DNA of 64,000 bases from Chanos chanos (lineage: Eukaryota > Chordata > Actinopteri > Gonorynchiformes > Chanidae). The DNA lies in NCBI RefSeq assembly GCF_902362185.1, contig NC_044500.1:39388558-39452557 (forward strand), written 5' to 3'. Position numbers and translations under genes: made by a program. Below, piece after piece: positions 37,639 through 49,427 of the stretch; the first letter of the stretch is position 1, and the number at the start of each line of letters is the position of its first letter. The notes under the pieces are model-generated. The model ran no database searches, was not told the origin of the DNA, and saw only the letters and a list, made by a program, of their open reading frames with translations.

Positions 37639-38910
37639 ACTGGGCGGAGTTTGCTCAAATTTCGGCGCTAACTCCAAACTGCGGGAGGGGTTGAACGGTG
37701 CTCTTCACGTGTGATTGTCAATACCCTGCTATGCCATACTGCGGTAATGTTAGCGCTCTAATCGCACCCACCAACCACACACACGCGCACTCAACTATAT
37801 GGTTCTTCTGGCAATGTGTCTCCATTCAGTTTTGCCATTTTCAGGCTACTTTTGCAGCAGTTACTGATTTTAAGTCAGACTGCACTCTATAACCGAATTA
37901 CTGTTATGGGCTGAAAGTAAGGTAATTGAGTTAATTAGGCCTACGATGAGTAAAACAGCGGAGGCCCACCCATGTGATTCCGAGTGGGTTTGACGCGTTA
38001 GAATGTCTCGTGAGATGGGAGGTTCAGGAGGAGCTTATGGAAGTGGACTGGTATTTCCTCAAACCGGAAAGTCATCCTGAAAATGAATTCACGTGTCTTT
38101 ATGTGTTTACTGGGTTAAATACACGTGCTTTATTCATAGACTCCGCCTGTCTGCGGGAAGGGAACTTTGACGCCCACCCGAGTTAATAAAGCTTCACTTG
38201 AGACTACTTAGAGGAACACTTGATTAAAACGAAGGAGCGGTAGAGTCTGTCTATGAAGGTTCTGTGAAAGATAAATAAATCTAAACTTATGAGAAATTGC
38301 TTTCCCTGTTAAACGAAACAATTAATAGTCAGTGCTTTTCTATCCAACTGTTGATCAGTCTCCAAGCTTTCCAAGGGTCTTCAACGAGACAGTCGAGGCG
38401 TCATTCTGCAACGGTATAATAATACACTTGAGGATCCAAAAATAAACTACTCTTCATGTAAGTTGCATGCTTTTATACATACTTTTAAGTTTTTTAGATA
38501 TTGTTCTAGCAATAAAATTACTAAATGCTTGATTAACTGAGTCGTTAGCCTTTGTAATCGCTGTTAATAACTTTTAGAATCGATTTACGTTTAGAATCCG
38601 TCTCATATTGAATAATGAACTAAATTAGGTCTCCCCTATTTTCACAAAGTTCGCCTGAACGTTTCCCCATTAATAAATCTGGTCTGTCTTTTATACATCT
38701 GCTAAAGTAGAAATCAGTTGTTTTTGATGTTCCTTATGTTCGAAATACGTTTTTATTGGTATGACCGTGAGATGTTTTTCTGGAACTTACAACTCAAGGA
38801 AGCCTTTCAGAGACAACCCTTGTTTGAACTTGACCGGTTCACACGAGTTCCAAGCTCACATGGAGAAAATCTTAGAGTAGGCAGAGCTTGGGGTGTGTCA
38901 TTCTAGTCTT

Positions 38911-39052
38911 AGGCCAATCATTCACAGGTAGCACTTCCCGCCACAGTCTTGAAATTTTTTTTTTTGGAAAACGGCACGTTCCCGTAGTTTCAACCAATAG
39001 TCACTCTCCTTGAAATCAGCATGGTTATTGGATTGGTCGTTCAGTAATAAAT
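38911..39052 (+). promoter_or_regulatory. CCAAT-box cluster, possible cdkn1a promoter
   Basis: CCAAT boxes in either orientation occur at about 38912, 38993, 39023 and 39030 within 120 bases, followed by AATAAATG-like AT-rich sequence near 39046. NF-Y clusters of this spacing are typical of cell-cycle promoters. The first cdkn1a exon itself was not pinned down. Confidence 0.4.
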
Positions 39053-39059
39053 GCAGAAG

Positions 39060-40876
39060 TCGTGTGCATAGATTTGGTGACGTAATAATTAGCATATGAT
39101 TTATAAAATATAATTTATGAAAATTGCTTAAAAGTTCATTTCTGTACCTTAGTGTGAAGAGTCACTATTATGGAACGGAGACTAAGAAATAATATGACAG
39201 CAAATATCTTTCTTTATCGGAATATTAGTTTGACAGTTTAACGTGATTAAGCAGGGTAGTTGAGGTAGACTCGGACAAATGAGGAAAGCTATATAAATAT
39301 ATCTCAGTATTTTAAGATATTGTTGAAATTATTCATAATGAGTTAGAGAGCCCTTTTATATTCTGTACAATGATTTTATAACATAGTGTGTGGCCTCCAT
39401 TGGGGGACTTAGCGCCAGTGGTACGAAACCATTTGGTTACCCCTCCTGATGGGCAGGTCTAGAAAGTCCAGGACGCGGACTCATGGCAGTGAGTCTGAGA
39501 GAACAGTAAGGGGTGGGGAGAATGTTCTTTTCCTCATCTCAGTCAGCCGGTTCCTGGCAATTCCCAAAAGATTGGGTCATAACATTACCCTCAAATGTCC
39601 CTACAGTCAGAAGCGTCAGATACGGCGTTCAGTTCTTGGCCAAACAGATTCCTCACTCTTTTGGTTTTTATTATACTTTTTTGGCTAGTGTTTCATTAAG
39701 ATGTTTTGCGAGCTGAATTAGCTGTTGCAATTATAACCTCGCGTTAAGAGGAGCAACAATATATGGAGTGAAGACAGGCCCCAAGGCTGGGCTTTTGCAA
39801 CTTGTTAAGGATGTGCTGTATGTGCTCGTGGGAAATGTCCCATCCCTTCCTCACAAGATCACAATAGATCTTCACACTGTTTCCCCTTTAGGAATGTTTT
39901 TCCTCAGGTGACCTGTTTCATAATGTTGCCTTATCCTGTTGGAAATGTATGTAATCGTCCTGTTAACACAATGAACGTTTGCTGCAAATATTACTTTTGT
40001 ATTTTCTGTTGAATTAGGATAATTCCAGCAGGATTTATTGGATGGACTAAGGATGTATATGTAGTTTAAATAACATGAATCATGGTCCGTGTAGAACTAG
40101 CCTACTGTCTGTTTGAAATTGTAATCAGTTGGTGAGAATGTCCATTCACTTGATTTAGCTGAACATAATAATCCAGATGAATAGTACGGGGAGTGCAGAG
40201 GGCTTTAATAACTGTTACTCTGAAAAATTCAGACATGGATTATTGTAATTTATGACTTGGAAACATACAGGCTTTTCACTGGAGTCCACTGTTTGAACCA
40301 CCAAGATACAGTGTAAGATAGGAAAATGGCGCCATCTAGAGTACAAATTGATTATAACAACGTGAAATAGAAGGACTTGTCCTTACATGTTACTGAAGTG
40401 CTATGTCCAGGCATGTACTAAACTTCAGCTCAGGGAAGGGCCTCATGAGTCACTGGTGGCTGGCCTTTAAATAGTGGAGCTTTATGAAAACTGGGCACTT
40501 GACTCTGAGCATAGGCAGTGTGAAAGAATCAGACGGTTTATGAGCTAGCTGTGTGTAGTCAATATGGTGAGTTTGAGAGCATTTAAAATCTGTTATAGTT
40601 ATTCTGTTTAGTTTGTGTAATTGTGTGAAATTAGTCAAACGATTATGAATGTATTGTGTTTTTACTTGGTTCATTTTCTCCCTCAACTTTGCTCTGGCAC
40701 TTAGTTTTTGAGGAACTGCTGCACAATAGTGTTGTTTGTTAACCAATAGCTTTTAATAATAGATATTTTGTCATTAAAATGAAGATTGTCATAGGAACTT
40801 TGCCACAGTAACTACACAATCTCGGACAACATGTCAGGTATCAAATGAATGACTGTTCATCCCTCTCTGCAGTGTG
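39060..40876 (+). other. presumed cdkn1a 5' region or first intron
   Basis: AT-rich DNA before the acceptor CTCTCTGCAG at 40872. Open frames at 39449-39716 have no recognisable domain. A partial CTCF-like motif lies at 40329-40342. Confidence 0.45.
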
Positions 40877-40881
40877 GAACA

Positions 40882-41593
40882 ATGTCTTCATTCAAGCGCA
40901 TTTTAAAGTCACTGGGAAAACGGGCCGACAAGACGAAACCTTTTCGGGCCTGTGGATCGTGAGCAGTTTGCAGCTAGAAATACCAATAACGCGCTGCAGA
41001 AAGACCTAGAGGAGGCTTCAAATCGCTGGGGCTTTGACTTTGTCACTGAAAAACCACTGGAGGGAGGCGACTTCCAGTGGGAAGGAGTCCCAGATGTCAA
41101 GGTGCCAGCTTTGTACCGCTCGTGCATGGTAGGAGATTTGCCTCGAGTCAGAGGTGCTGAGTCGACTTCCGCTGCTGCCTTAGTAATGGAGGTCTCACCA
41201 GGGCCATCTCACAATGGTAAAGAGAACATCCCATGCACTCTAGAGAGGTACGGAGATTCACACTGGGGTTTGGAAAAAACACCAGAGAAGAGGAACAAGC
41301 TGAAGAGAAAACAGACCAACATTACAGGTGTGCACATCCTCCTATACTGAGTCTTCATATCATCATGTGAAGCCTTACACTTTTTTAGTTTTTCCTCATT
41401 GTAGTTAATACGAATAACATTACAATGTGCCGCTGAGTTTTAAAACAGTATTAATGAAATTGTCAACAACTTAGGGTGAGGATGATTTGAGCGGAGACTG
41501 TGTCTAACTGCCTTGTGCGTTATCTTTTTAAACACAGATTTCTATCAGGCGAAGAGAAGGGTGGTGGCCACACCCAGGAAAACGGGTCAGTGA
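40882..41593 (+). CDS. cdkn1a: cyclin-dependent kinase inhibitor 1A (p21)
   Basis: Nuclear inhibitor of cyclin-CDK complexes and PCNA. Coding exons are 40882-41327 and 41538-41593. The conserved CDI core reads RRNLFGPVDREQF, then RWGFDFVTEKPLEGGDFQWE. The second exon gives the PCNA-binding PIP box QTNITDFY followed by basic KRRVVATPRK, ending at TGA 41591-41593. The leader MSSFKRILKSLG from the ATG is in a different frame from the CDI core: an AAAA run at 40917-40920 has one base more than the frame needs. As written, the ATG frame stops after about 26 residues (FRACGS). With one base fewer the protein would be about 166 residues, a normal size. I read this as a probable assembly error. The intron is GT-AG, splitting the Asp codon. 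Confidence 0.93.
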
Positions 41594-43660
41594 TTCTGCG
41601 AGGCCTCAGGCAACAGAAGCCGCCAGTGTCTCTCCAAACACACACTACTTCTCTCAGGAAGCCAAACTCTGCACAGACTCTGTACATACTCTTACCTGAA
41701 GGACTTGTACTTTTGTACACTCACAAAACAATGTAGCTTCTCTTTCATATCCCAGTCATCATACAGCCTAACCAGTGTGTGACTTTCTGATCGGTTCAGT
41801 ACCATCATACGAGTGTTTTGTCGGTGTAATAACACTTTTTTTTTTTAATGTAGAGGACATATGGCACTGATCCTTGGGCAGATAGGCATTTTGAGCATTT
41901 GTGTTTCTGTGTGCATTTCAACGTATTTCTAAATACAGCTTAAATTTTTTAATTAAAAATAAAAAAAATCTGCTGTATGCTGATATTTAGAAACACTTTG
42001 AATGCACTTAATGCTTTAAATGTTGTGTATCAGTCAGCCATGAGAACTTTGAATGAATCATTTGTTGGGATCCTATGATATTACATTCACAAGGCCCTTA
42101 AAGGACCAAATAGGACTACTTATATGGGAAGTCGATCATATGATGTCAGTATCACAATACTGCAATGAAAGGGTAATCTCACAAGACAGCATTAATGTTA
42201 TGGTACCATGGTTCTGTTATGCTCTAAAGTGACACAGTGTGTCAAGAGAATCTTTACGTATGAGTCATAGGTAAAGCATTCCGATATTCCTTTATTTGTT
42301 TTGTACTGTTAGGATATGAATGTTTTTCTGTTTGTGATTCAAACTGACATCATTTGTCAAGCTTTTGTTTTGTTTTGTTGTTTTTTTTTTTTTTTTTGAG
42401 CACTTGCTGTATAAAGTCCTTGTTTTATTGTTTATGTAAATGTGTATGCTGACAGAATGGGCAACAAAGCTTGCATTCAGCTATCCTTTCATACACCCAT
42501 TGGAATTCCTAAGGGCTGCTTCTGCAGGTTAAAACGGTTTTGACAAGCGTTGCAAATATTTAAAAAAAAAAAAAAAATCATTATAAAGCCATTATACAAA
42601 ATATCATGTGATATCTTACCCAGAGCTATACCATTTGCATGAACAGTTACCGGGAAGGGACAACAATCTTGCCAAGAAAAACCATGATGTTGATTTTTAA
42701 AAAACGTGGCCTTAAGTTGCATTGAAAAATCAGAGACATTCAAATTTCTGTATGGAAAAATAAGTCTATTTATAGATCCTACGCTGATTCATCAGTGTGT
42801 AAAGATCTTGCAATATTGCACAAAAGATGTAGCCGAGAATATATCTTTATCTTTTTATGTTTGAATGTCAAATCTATGTATGGTGATTCAAATGACTATT
42901 CAAACCTACTTTCTTCAAGTAAGCTACAAACATGTTGTCGGTTTTAATATATAGTTCTGTGACGGGTGATGTTCAGGGTGTTCTTGGACTGCAGCTGTCA
43001 GATGGAAAAAATTTGTCCACTTTAATTATTTATTCTTTTTTTTTTTTTCTGCTGCTATGGGACAGATGGGGGACAGGCAGCATCAAAGCTCTCAGCAAAC
43101 CTTTTAAATGATACCAACAGCTTTGTTTATTGTGCATTGCCCCAACAAAATGATGTAACACTTTACTTGAACCCTCTGTCACAAAGTAAATGTACCAGTG
43201 TCACACAGTTGGCTTGACGGCTGTCGTACGGATTTAATTATGGTTTGTTAGTTGTATGTATAAAACTTATTGTTTTATGCATATGTGACTATTTTTGTGA
43301 ATCAATATTTTGGTGTAAAGCTTTCCCTTTAAGGTGATTAATTTTAAGTTGAAATTGAAAGTTTTCATAGCTGTTATGTAAGCCTGTTATGTCAAAAATG
43401 CGACCCTGCTATGATTGCCCTTGTGACAGAAGTGGTTCAGGCAAAGTGCTGTTGTAAATGCTTTGCTAATACCAACCTGCATTACCCCTAACATTGCACT
43501 TATATGTTTATGACTTTATAGATTAGTGTGCACGGGTCCTAAACCATGTGGTATGTCATGGAGTTAAGAGTATATACCTATTTATTGTTCAATAAATGTT
43601 GTATTGTAGGTTGTTAAAGTGTAATTGTATGGTATAAATAAAAATATTTGTATAATCTGT
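41594..43660 (+). other. cdkn1a: cdkn1a 3' UTR (predicted)
   Basis: About 2 kb of AT-rich sequence without another gene, ending at AATAAA signals at 43591-43596 and 43637-43642. Long 3' UTRs with many regulatory sites are normal for p21. T and A runs at 42377 and 42559 may be length-variable. Confidence 0.6.
43591..43596 (+). terminator. cdkn1a: cdkn1a polyadenylation signal
   Basis: AATAAA in TTCAATAAATGTTG. A second copy is at 43637-43642. Confidence 0.6.
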
Positions 43661-43664
43661 CGAT

Positions 43665-44918
43665 GCCTCCAGAGCTGTGGATGTTTATGGAAGCACACTT
43701 GAGCTTTGGGTCTAGGAAATCCACAGAGGATATTTTAACAAAACAAAGGGGGGGGGGGGAAGCAGGTTTAGGTTAATTATGGGTTGCACCCACCTCAGTG
43801 TTAGCAAAAAATTTACATTTATGTTTGCAAAATATTTTATATTTAGCATTTTCTGGTATCAGATTAGAATAGTGGTGATGAAATGGGACCAGAGGGATTG
43901 TGATTAGGTGTGAATGCTAAAAGGTCTGATAAAACTGGTCAACTAACCAACGCTTTTTTGAGCATAACTCAGTAAATGTACTGCAAAACATTCTAGCGTA
44001 AAATATTTTTAAAATATTAAAGTCTGGAAGCTCTGTGTGGTAGCACAGAGAATGCATGCTTTGACTGTATTAACGATTCCTAAGTAAGCTGTATCCAAGT
44101 CGTCGATGATGTCATATACCAGAAACCAAACAGCAAAAATCTTAGTCAACAGCAATGAATTTAGGTGCTTTTTTTTTTTTTTTTTTGGCTAATCAAGGGC
44201 TCACTCAGCGTAAGCCGCGCCGTGGACACCGAGAAACACCCCAGACAGATGCCAGTTTTCTCTGAGGCACAATGACCTACTTGTTGTTTAGCGGGTTGCT
44301 AGGATGATGACGACAGCATTTTTTCAGTCTCTCACTCTTGTTTACATCCTCATATTGGTTTGCCTGTAGCCCTCTCCTCTCCTCTCCTCCCCTCCCCTCC
44401 CCTCCCTGTGCTGGGAATGTCCTGGTATCTGAGAGGAGCTGATAGTCTTATCCCCTCCCCCGTACAGAAGTCTTCATGCATTTCACACACAAATAGCACC
44501 ATCGTCCCTACAGCTCCAGCTCCTCTAGGTCTGAGAGATCTGAGCGCAGATCAGAGAGCATCGTGAAAAACGCCCGCGTGGCGAGTACATCTGGCCGCGG
44601 CATTATCTTTTTAGCTGAGGCATAGCTCGTGATAAGTGAAGTTTTCTGTGTTCGGATATTATCGTTTTGGCCAGCGGATCAAGGGGAGTGCGGAGTGAGA
44701 GCTGGTTGCTTTTTGTTGGGCTCTCCATCCCCCGCGGTCTCCCAGCAGCTTTACAAAGCAACAGAGCCCCTCACCCAACGGCAGCCCCCAACCCCCAACC
44801 GCCCCCCCCCCCCCCCACCCTGAAAAAAAAATGGACAAGAGGATGTGTGTGGTGTGTGTCAGAGGTTTAAAACGGATGAGAGGGCCATAATGGCACAGGC
44901 ACATGCACCCTCCCCCCT

Positions 44919-44951
<33 letters not shown>

Positions 44952-45009
44952 AGTTTTTTCAATCTGAGCTCAGAGAGGCACCTGCACGCGTGCGCTAAGC
45001 TGCCCCCGC

Positions 45010-45054
<45 letters not shown>

Positions 45055-45095
45055 CCTCCCTCTCTCTCTTTGCTTCCATCATATGTGGCTCAGTA
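43665..45095. other. intergenic before tmcc2, with C-rich tracts
   Basis: Includes TCCCC-type repeats (44377-44407), C runs (44803-44818 and 44921-44949) and a C/CT tract (45008-45068). No gene is seen. It likely holds the tmcc2 promoter. Confidence 0.55.
44921..45068. repeat. poly-C and (CT)n tract
   Basis: A C run of about 29 bases, a second C run and about 23 CT units. The other strand is purine-rich and G-run-bearing, able in principle to form quadruplex or triplex structure. Lengths are unreliable. Confidence 0.9.
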
Positions 45096-45099
45096 GGCA

Positions 45100-45240
45100 G
45101 CGCCGTAATAAAGCTGGACCGCTAGCATTTGCGCTTAGTCTGAGGGCAGAGACAGAACTGCACAGAAGCAAATACGCAGTCAGCGAAAGAGAGCGAGTGA
45201 AAGGCGAAGATTACACAGGCACTGGGAGAGGGTGACAGAG
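45100..45240 (+). other. tmcc2: possible tmcc2 non-coding first exon
   Basis: Purine-rich sequence following the CT tract and ending GGTGACAGAG before a GTATGGG donor. It carries no ATG frame. It could be the leader of a short tmcc2 isoform; this is inference from the donor and position only. Confidence 0.35.
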
Positions 45241-45341
45241 GTATGGGTTACTGGAGCCTCAGACATAGATGCATTTGCTGTAAACAGTGGCACATCAGAC
45301 TTAGATAGAGTGATAGGCTAAGTGTGGGGAAAGGAGAGAGG

Positions 45342-45372
<31 letters not shown>

Positions 45373-47162
45373 TGGGGAGGGGGAGTCTTGTGTGCTTGAA
45401 AGAGAGGGGTAGAGAGGAGGGGGAAGGGGTGGTAACGGAGAGAAGGATGGGCCTCGTACACAGACCTGCAGTGCCACTTCCAATCCTGGATTAAACAGTA
45501 TGGTATGGTTCCCAAATTAATCTTATCGTCGCACCGGTTCCTTTTTTCTTCTCTCTGTTTTCTTTCACCATCCATGTTCCATCATCACGTCCATTTTTTC
45601 CCCCGTGTTTACGGTTTACATGTGTGAAGTCAGCACCAAATTTTTTTTGACGCAATAACCACCTATCATCTCTCATCTCTCTGCGGTGAATCCGTCATTC
45701 ATTCTTTATTTTTTTGGGGGGGGAGGGGGGAGACCCTGCTTTTCCTCTTCCACCACCGGACTTGGACAGCAGCCATTGTTTCCTCTGTGTGTGTGTATGT
45801 GTGTGTGTGTTTGTGTTTTGCAGAGAAGGCATTGTGCATGGCTTCCTCCTCACTGATCTCCCCATACAGTCTGTCACTAGATAAAATCCTCATAATTTGG
45901 TTCGTGGAAAACAAATCGATGAAATGCCCTTCTGTTACAATGCTTGCCACGGTTTCTGCGTTATAGTCCACTCAGCACAGCCTGGCTTTTCATTGTAACC
46001 TACTTTCTAAAAATGTCGTCTGCTTTGCCTGTGGATCATAGCACAGAGCTCTCAAGCTCATCTGAGACTCTCAGATGCTAATAAAACAAGATCATGTCCA
46101 CATTTGCCTAGTGAGATAAATGAGGACAGTTGTGTTTTATTTAATGGTGGGGGAGTTGCTTTCCTTTATTGTGGCCTTAGTTAGCCTGTCTTTCCTTCCA
46201 GCTTTTCTGGTGCATTGCCACAGATGATGATATGTTGTGATGTCTGCCATGGCAGAGGGGTGTAACAGTTAACCACAACAAACCACCTCTGAGGGCATGA
46301 AACACTATGACTGAGCTCAAATAGAAGCTCCCCTCGTACAGCGGTGCCTTCGGATGTTTGGCCGATAGAAAAAAAAAATATCTGGTTGATATGTTGTTTT
46401 GGTTCTGATACTGTTTTGTTGCACTGAATTTATTGACAGTTTGAAAGAAGAATTTGATGGTGAAAAAATGTTATTCTTTTGAATATTGCAATGAGTCTTT
46501 GAGTTTTTTTGTTGTTAATACTGATATTGTGAGTTGTGTTATTGTGATAGTTAGTTTTATCACATTTCACATGCAAATGAAAACAAATACATGTTTCATT
46601 TGCTCTTTTGACACAGATATTTCTGTCAATTGCCTTACTTTGACCAGTGGCGTCAAACTGTTCATAATATTTGTATTTTTATGCATGGTGGGATTATATG
46701 ATTAAACTTTAATTGGATGTAATTTTCTCTGCTTCTTTGCGCTGTATATGACATCTTGACAACCTGCCATTATGGCAATTATCATCACTTACAACTGTTA
46801 GCACTGCCTGAGGAAGACCTGAGTGTTGATAAACATAGTGTGTGTTTTTGGCCATTTTTAAATCATCTACCTTCTAAGCGTTGTGTGTGTAGCTCAGCGA
46901 AACTGTGACTCTGTTATTTTGCATTACACTGGCCTGGCTTTGTTAATCCCTTGTTAGTTGTGAATGCTAAAAACTGAATGGTGCAGTCAGTTTACCGAGC
47001 AGTTTATGAAGCTAATGAGGTGGCATTGTAAGAGTCAGGCCCATCAATGCTTTATTTAGACAGGCACATGGGCGTTTTATTCATTCGCATGCTTGGTTGC
47101 ATACCAGTCAGTGCCCGCTATAGCCCTGTGCTCAGACTGATTAATAACTAACAGGTGTTACA
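45241..47162 (+). other. presumed tmcc2 intron
   Basis: Contains a GA repeat (45336-45367), a TG repeat (45789-45815) and a minus-strand open frame with weak BACK-domain resemblance (see findings). No confident exon is seen. Confidence 0.45.
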
Positions 47163-49427
47163 ATGAGTGTGTCGTCTCCTCTCTCCCCGCTCTGTTCTAC
47201 CTTCTCTCAGCTGGATAAGAGTGAGGTGTCTACATTAGGCCTGCCTCCCTCGACCAGCCATGGAGGCTCGGACGGTAACATCAGCGTGGACGCGGGGCCG
47301 GAGGGAGCCGGCGAACTCCAGAGGACGCGTGCTGCCCTGGAGCACCTGCAGCAGAAGATCCTGAAGATCACGGAGCAGATCCGCGTGGAGCAGGAAGCAC
47401 GCGACGATAACGTGGCAGAGTACCTGAAACTGGCCCACAATGCCGACAAACAACAGGCCTCGCGAATCAAGCAGGTGTTTGAGAAGAAGAACCAAAAATC
47501 TGCTCAGACCATTGCGCACCTGCACAAGAAACTGGAGCACTACCACAAAAAGCTCAAAGAGATCGAACAGGTGTGTTGGTATGTGTACGTCCCGGCTGAA
47601 AAGCTTACTGAATTGAAATGACACTTGTTGCTTAGCTGTATGATGACAACGCTTAAGTTTCCGCATGGCCGGGTCTTTCATGGTTCAGCAGTACCTCTGG
47701 GAGGTTCACGATGTAGGCTGGTAAAGCTAATTGGCTGTTTTTGTCAGTCTGTGTTTGTGTGATGAAGCACAATCTCATTCAGTTATTTCCTTATTATAAT
47801 CTCTTGGATGTATGCGGTGGATGTCTTCGTGCTAAAATATTTACTGTCCAGTAGATTTTAAAATTACATATTGATAAGCTTTGCTCTTCTTTTTTTTTTT
47901 CCTGTGGACTGACTTCGATTCTCGTTATCCTCTCTAGAATGGCCCTGCTCGTCAGCCTAAGGATGTCCTGAGGGATATGCAGCAGGGTCTGAAGGACGTG
48001 GGGGCGAACATGAGGGCTGGGATCAGTGGCTTCGGAGGAGGAGTAGTGGAGGGGGTAAAGGGAGGAGTCTCCGCTCTCACCCACACCGCCGTGGTGTCCA
48101 AGCCCCGAGAATTTGCCAGCCTGATCCGCAACAAATTCGGCAGCGCGGACAACATCGCTCACCTGAAAGACACCTTGGAGGATGGGCACCCTGAAGAAAC
48201 GCCCCGGGCACTCAGCGGTAGTGCCACCCTCGTCTCCAGCCCTAAATACGGCAGCGATGACGAATGCTCCAGTGCCACCTCTGGTTCTGGAGCTGGTAGT
48301 AACTCAGGTGGGGCTGGTGGAGGGGCAATGTCAGGCCTGGGCCAAGCCATAGGGAGCCCTAGACTAGATGGTCACCACCACCATCATCATAGTTCCTGGG
48401 ATGCCCTCCTGGAGGGTCTACAGGAGATCAAGGCCAGCCAAGCCCAGATGGAGGACGCCATAGATGATATGAAAACTCAGCTGCAAAGCGATTACTCTTA
48501 CATGACCCAGTGCTTACAAGAGGAGAGATACAGGTAAACCAACCTTAACCATAGGGTTCTCTTAAATCAGAGCGTTTGGGACAGAGACATACAGATGAGG
48601 TCATCTTGATGTTTTTGCTCTGTCATCCAGATATGAGCGTCTGGAAGAGCAGCTGAATGATCTGACTGAGCTACATCAGAATGAAATGACCAACCTGAAA
48701 CAGGAGCTGGCCAGCATGGAGGAGAAGGTGGCCTACCAGTCTTACGAGAGAGCAAGAGACATCCAGGTAAGAAAGAAAGAAAGAAAGAAAGAACGAAAGT
48801 AAAACAGTAACTGAATAATTCAGTAGTATTAGCTTGAGATCTTTATTGAGGAACTAAAATTAGAAACATACGTGGTGACACTAGAAAAACACTAGATAAA
48901 AGAACCCCCCCCCTCAAAAAAAAACAGTGCCAGCTATGGTTTTGAGACCCATAACTTACTTACTATATAATATTAGTACCGTAGTCCACTGGGTGAATAC
49001 ATTTAGGTTTACTGTATTTTTTATAGTGGAGTAAAAAAAACCCCACAAAACAATATTTATGAAAGCTTGCAAGCACTTTAATGTTGTTTTTGTTGTTGTC
49101 GTTGTTGTTTGGAAATTGTATATGCAGGAGGCGGTGGAGTCATGTTTGACCCGCATAACTAAGCTGGAGCTACAGCAGCAACAGCAGCAGGTGGTGCAGC
49201 TGGAGGGGGTGGAGAATGCTAATGCCCGTGCCCTACTAGGGAAGCTCATTAATGTCATCCTAGCCCTCATGGCTGTGCTGCTGGTCTTTGTCTCCACCAT
49301 GGCTAATTTCATCACCCCACTGATGAAGACTCGTGCGAGGGTCGTTGCCACTGTACTTCTGGCCGTCTTTCTAGTGACGCTGTGGAAACACTGGGACTTT
49401 TTGGAGCTGTGGCTTCTGCCCAGCTGA
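47163..49427 (+). CDS. tmcc2: TMCC2, transmembrane and coiled-coil domain protein
   Basis: ER membrane protein of the TMCC1/2/3 family. Exons: (47163 or) 47211-47570, 47938-48533, 48631-48766 and 49128-49427. From 47211 they give 463 residues in frame. The first is a coiled coil ([20 protein letters not shown]). The second has [59 protein letters not shown], a Gly/Ser stretch and a run of seven His. A second coiled coil ([19 protein letters not shown]) and two C-terminal membrane segments follow, ending LWLLPS. Wording is closer to TMCC2 than TMCC1. The 5' end is uncertain. CTCTCAG at 47210 looks like an acceptor; alternatively Met at 47163 starts a short form after an acceptor at 47154. The long N-terminal part of human TMCC2 (709 residues) is not seen. 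Confidence 0.9.
48770..48797. repeat. (GAAA)n repeat in a tmcc2 intron
   Basis: About seven AAGA/GAAA units directly after a tmcc2 donor site. Confidence 0.85.

Noticed and set aside
38821-38850. GAACTTGACC as a p53 half-site near the cdkn1a CCAAT cluster
   Set aside because: One mismatch and no acceptable second half-site within 13 bases.
47207-47681. Long minus-strand open frames opposite tmcc2 exon 1
   Set aside because: Shadows of the GC-richer tmcc2 coding exon on the other strand.
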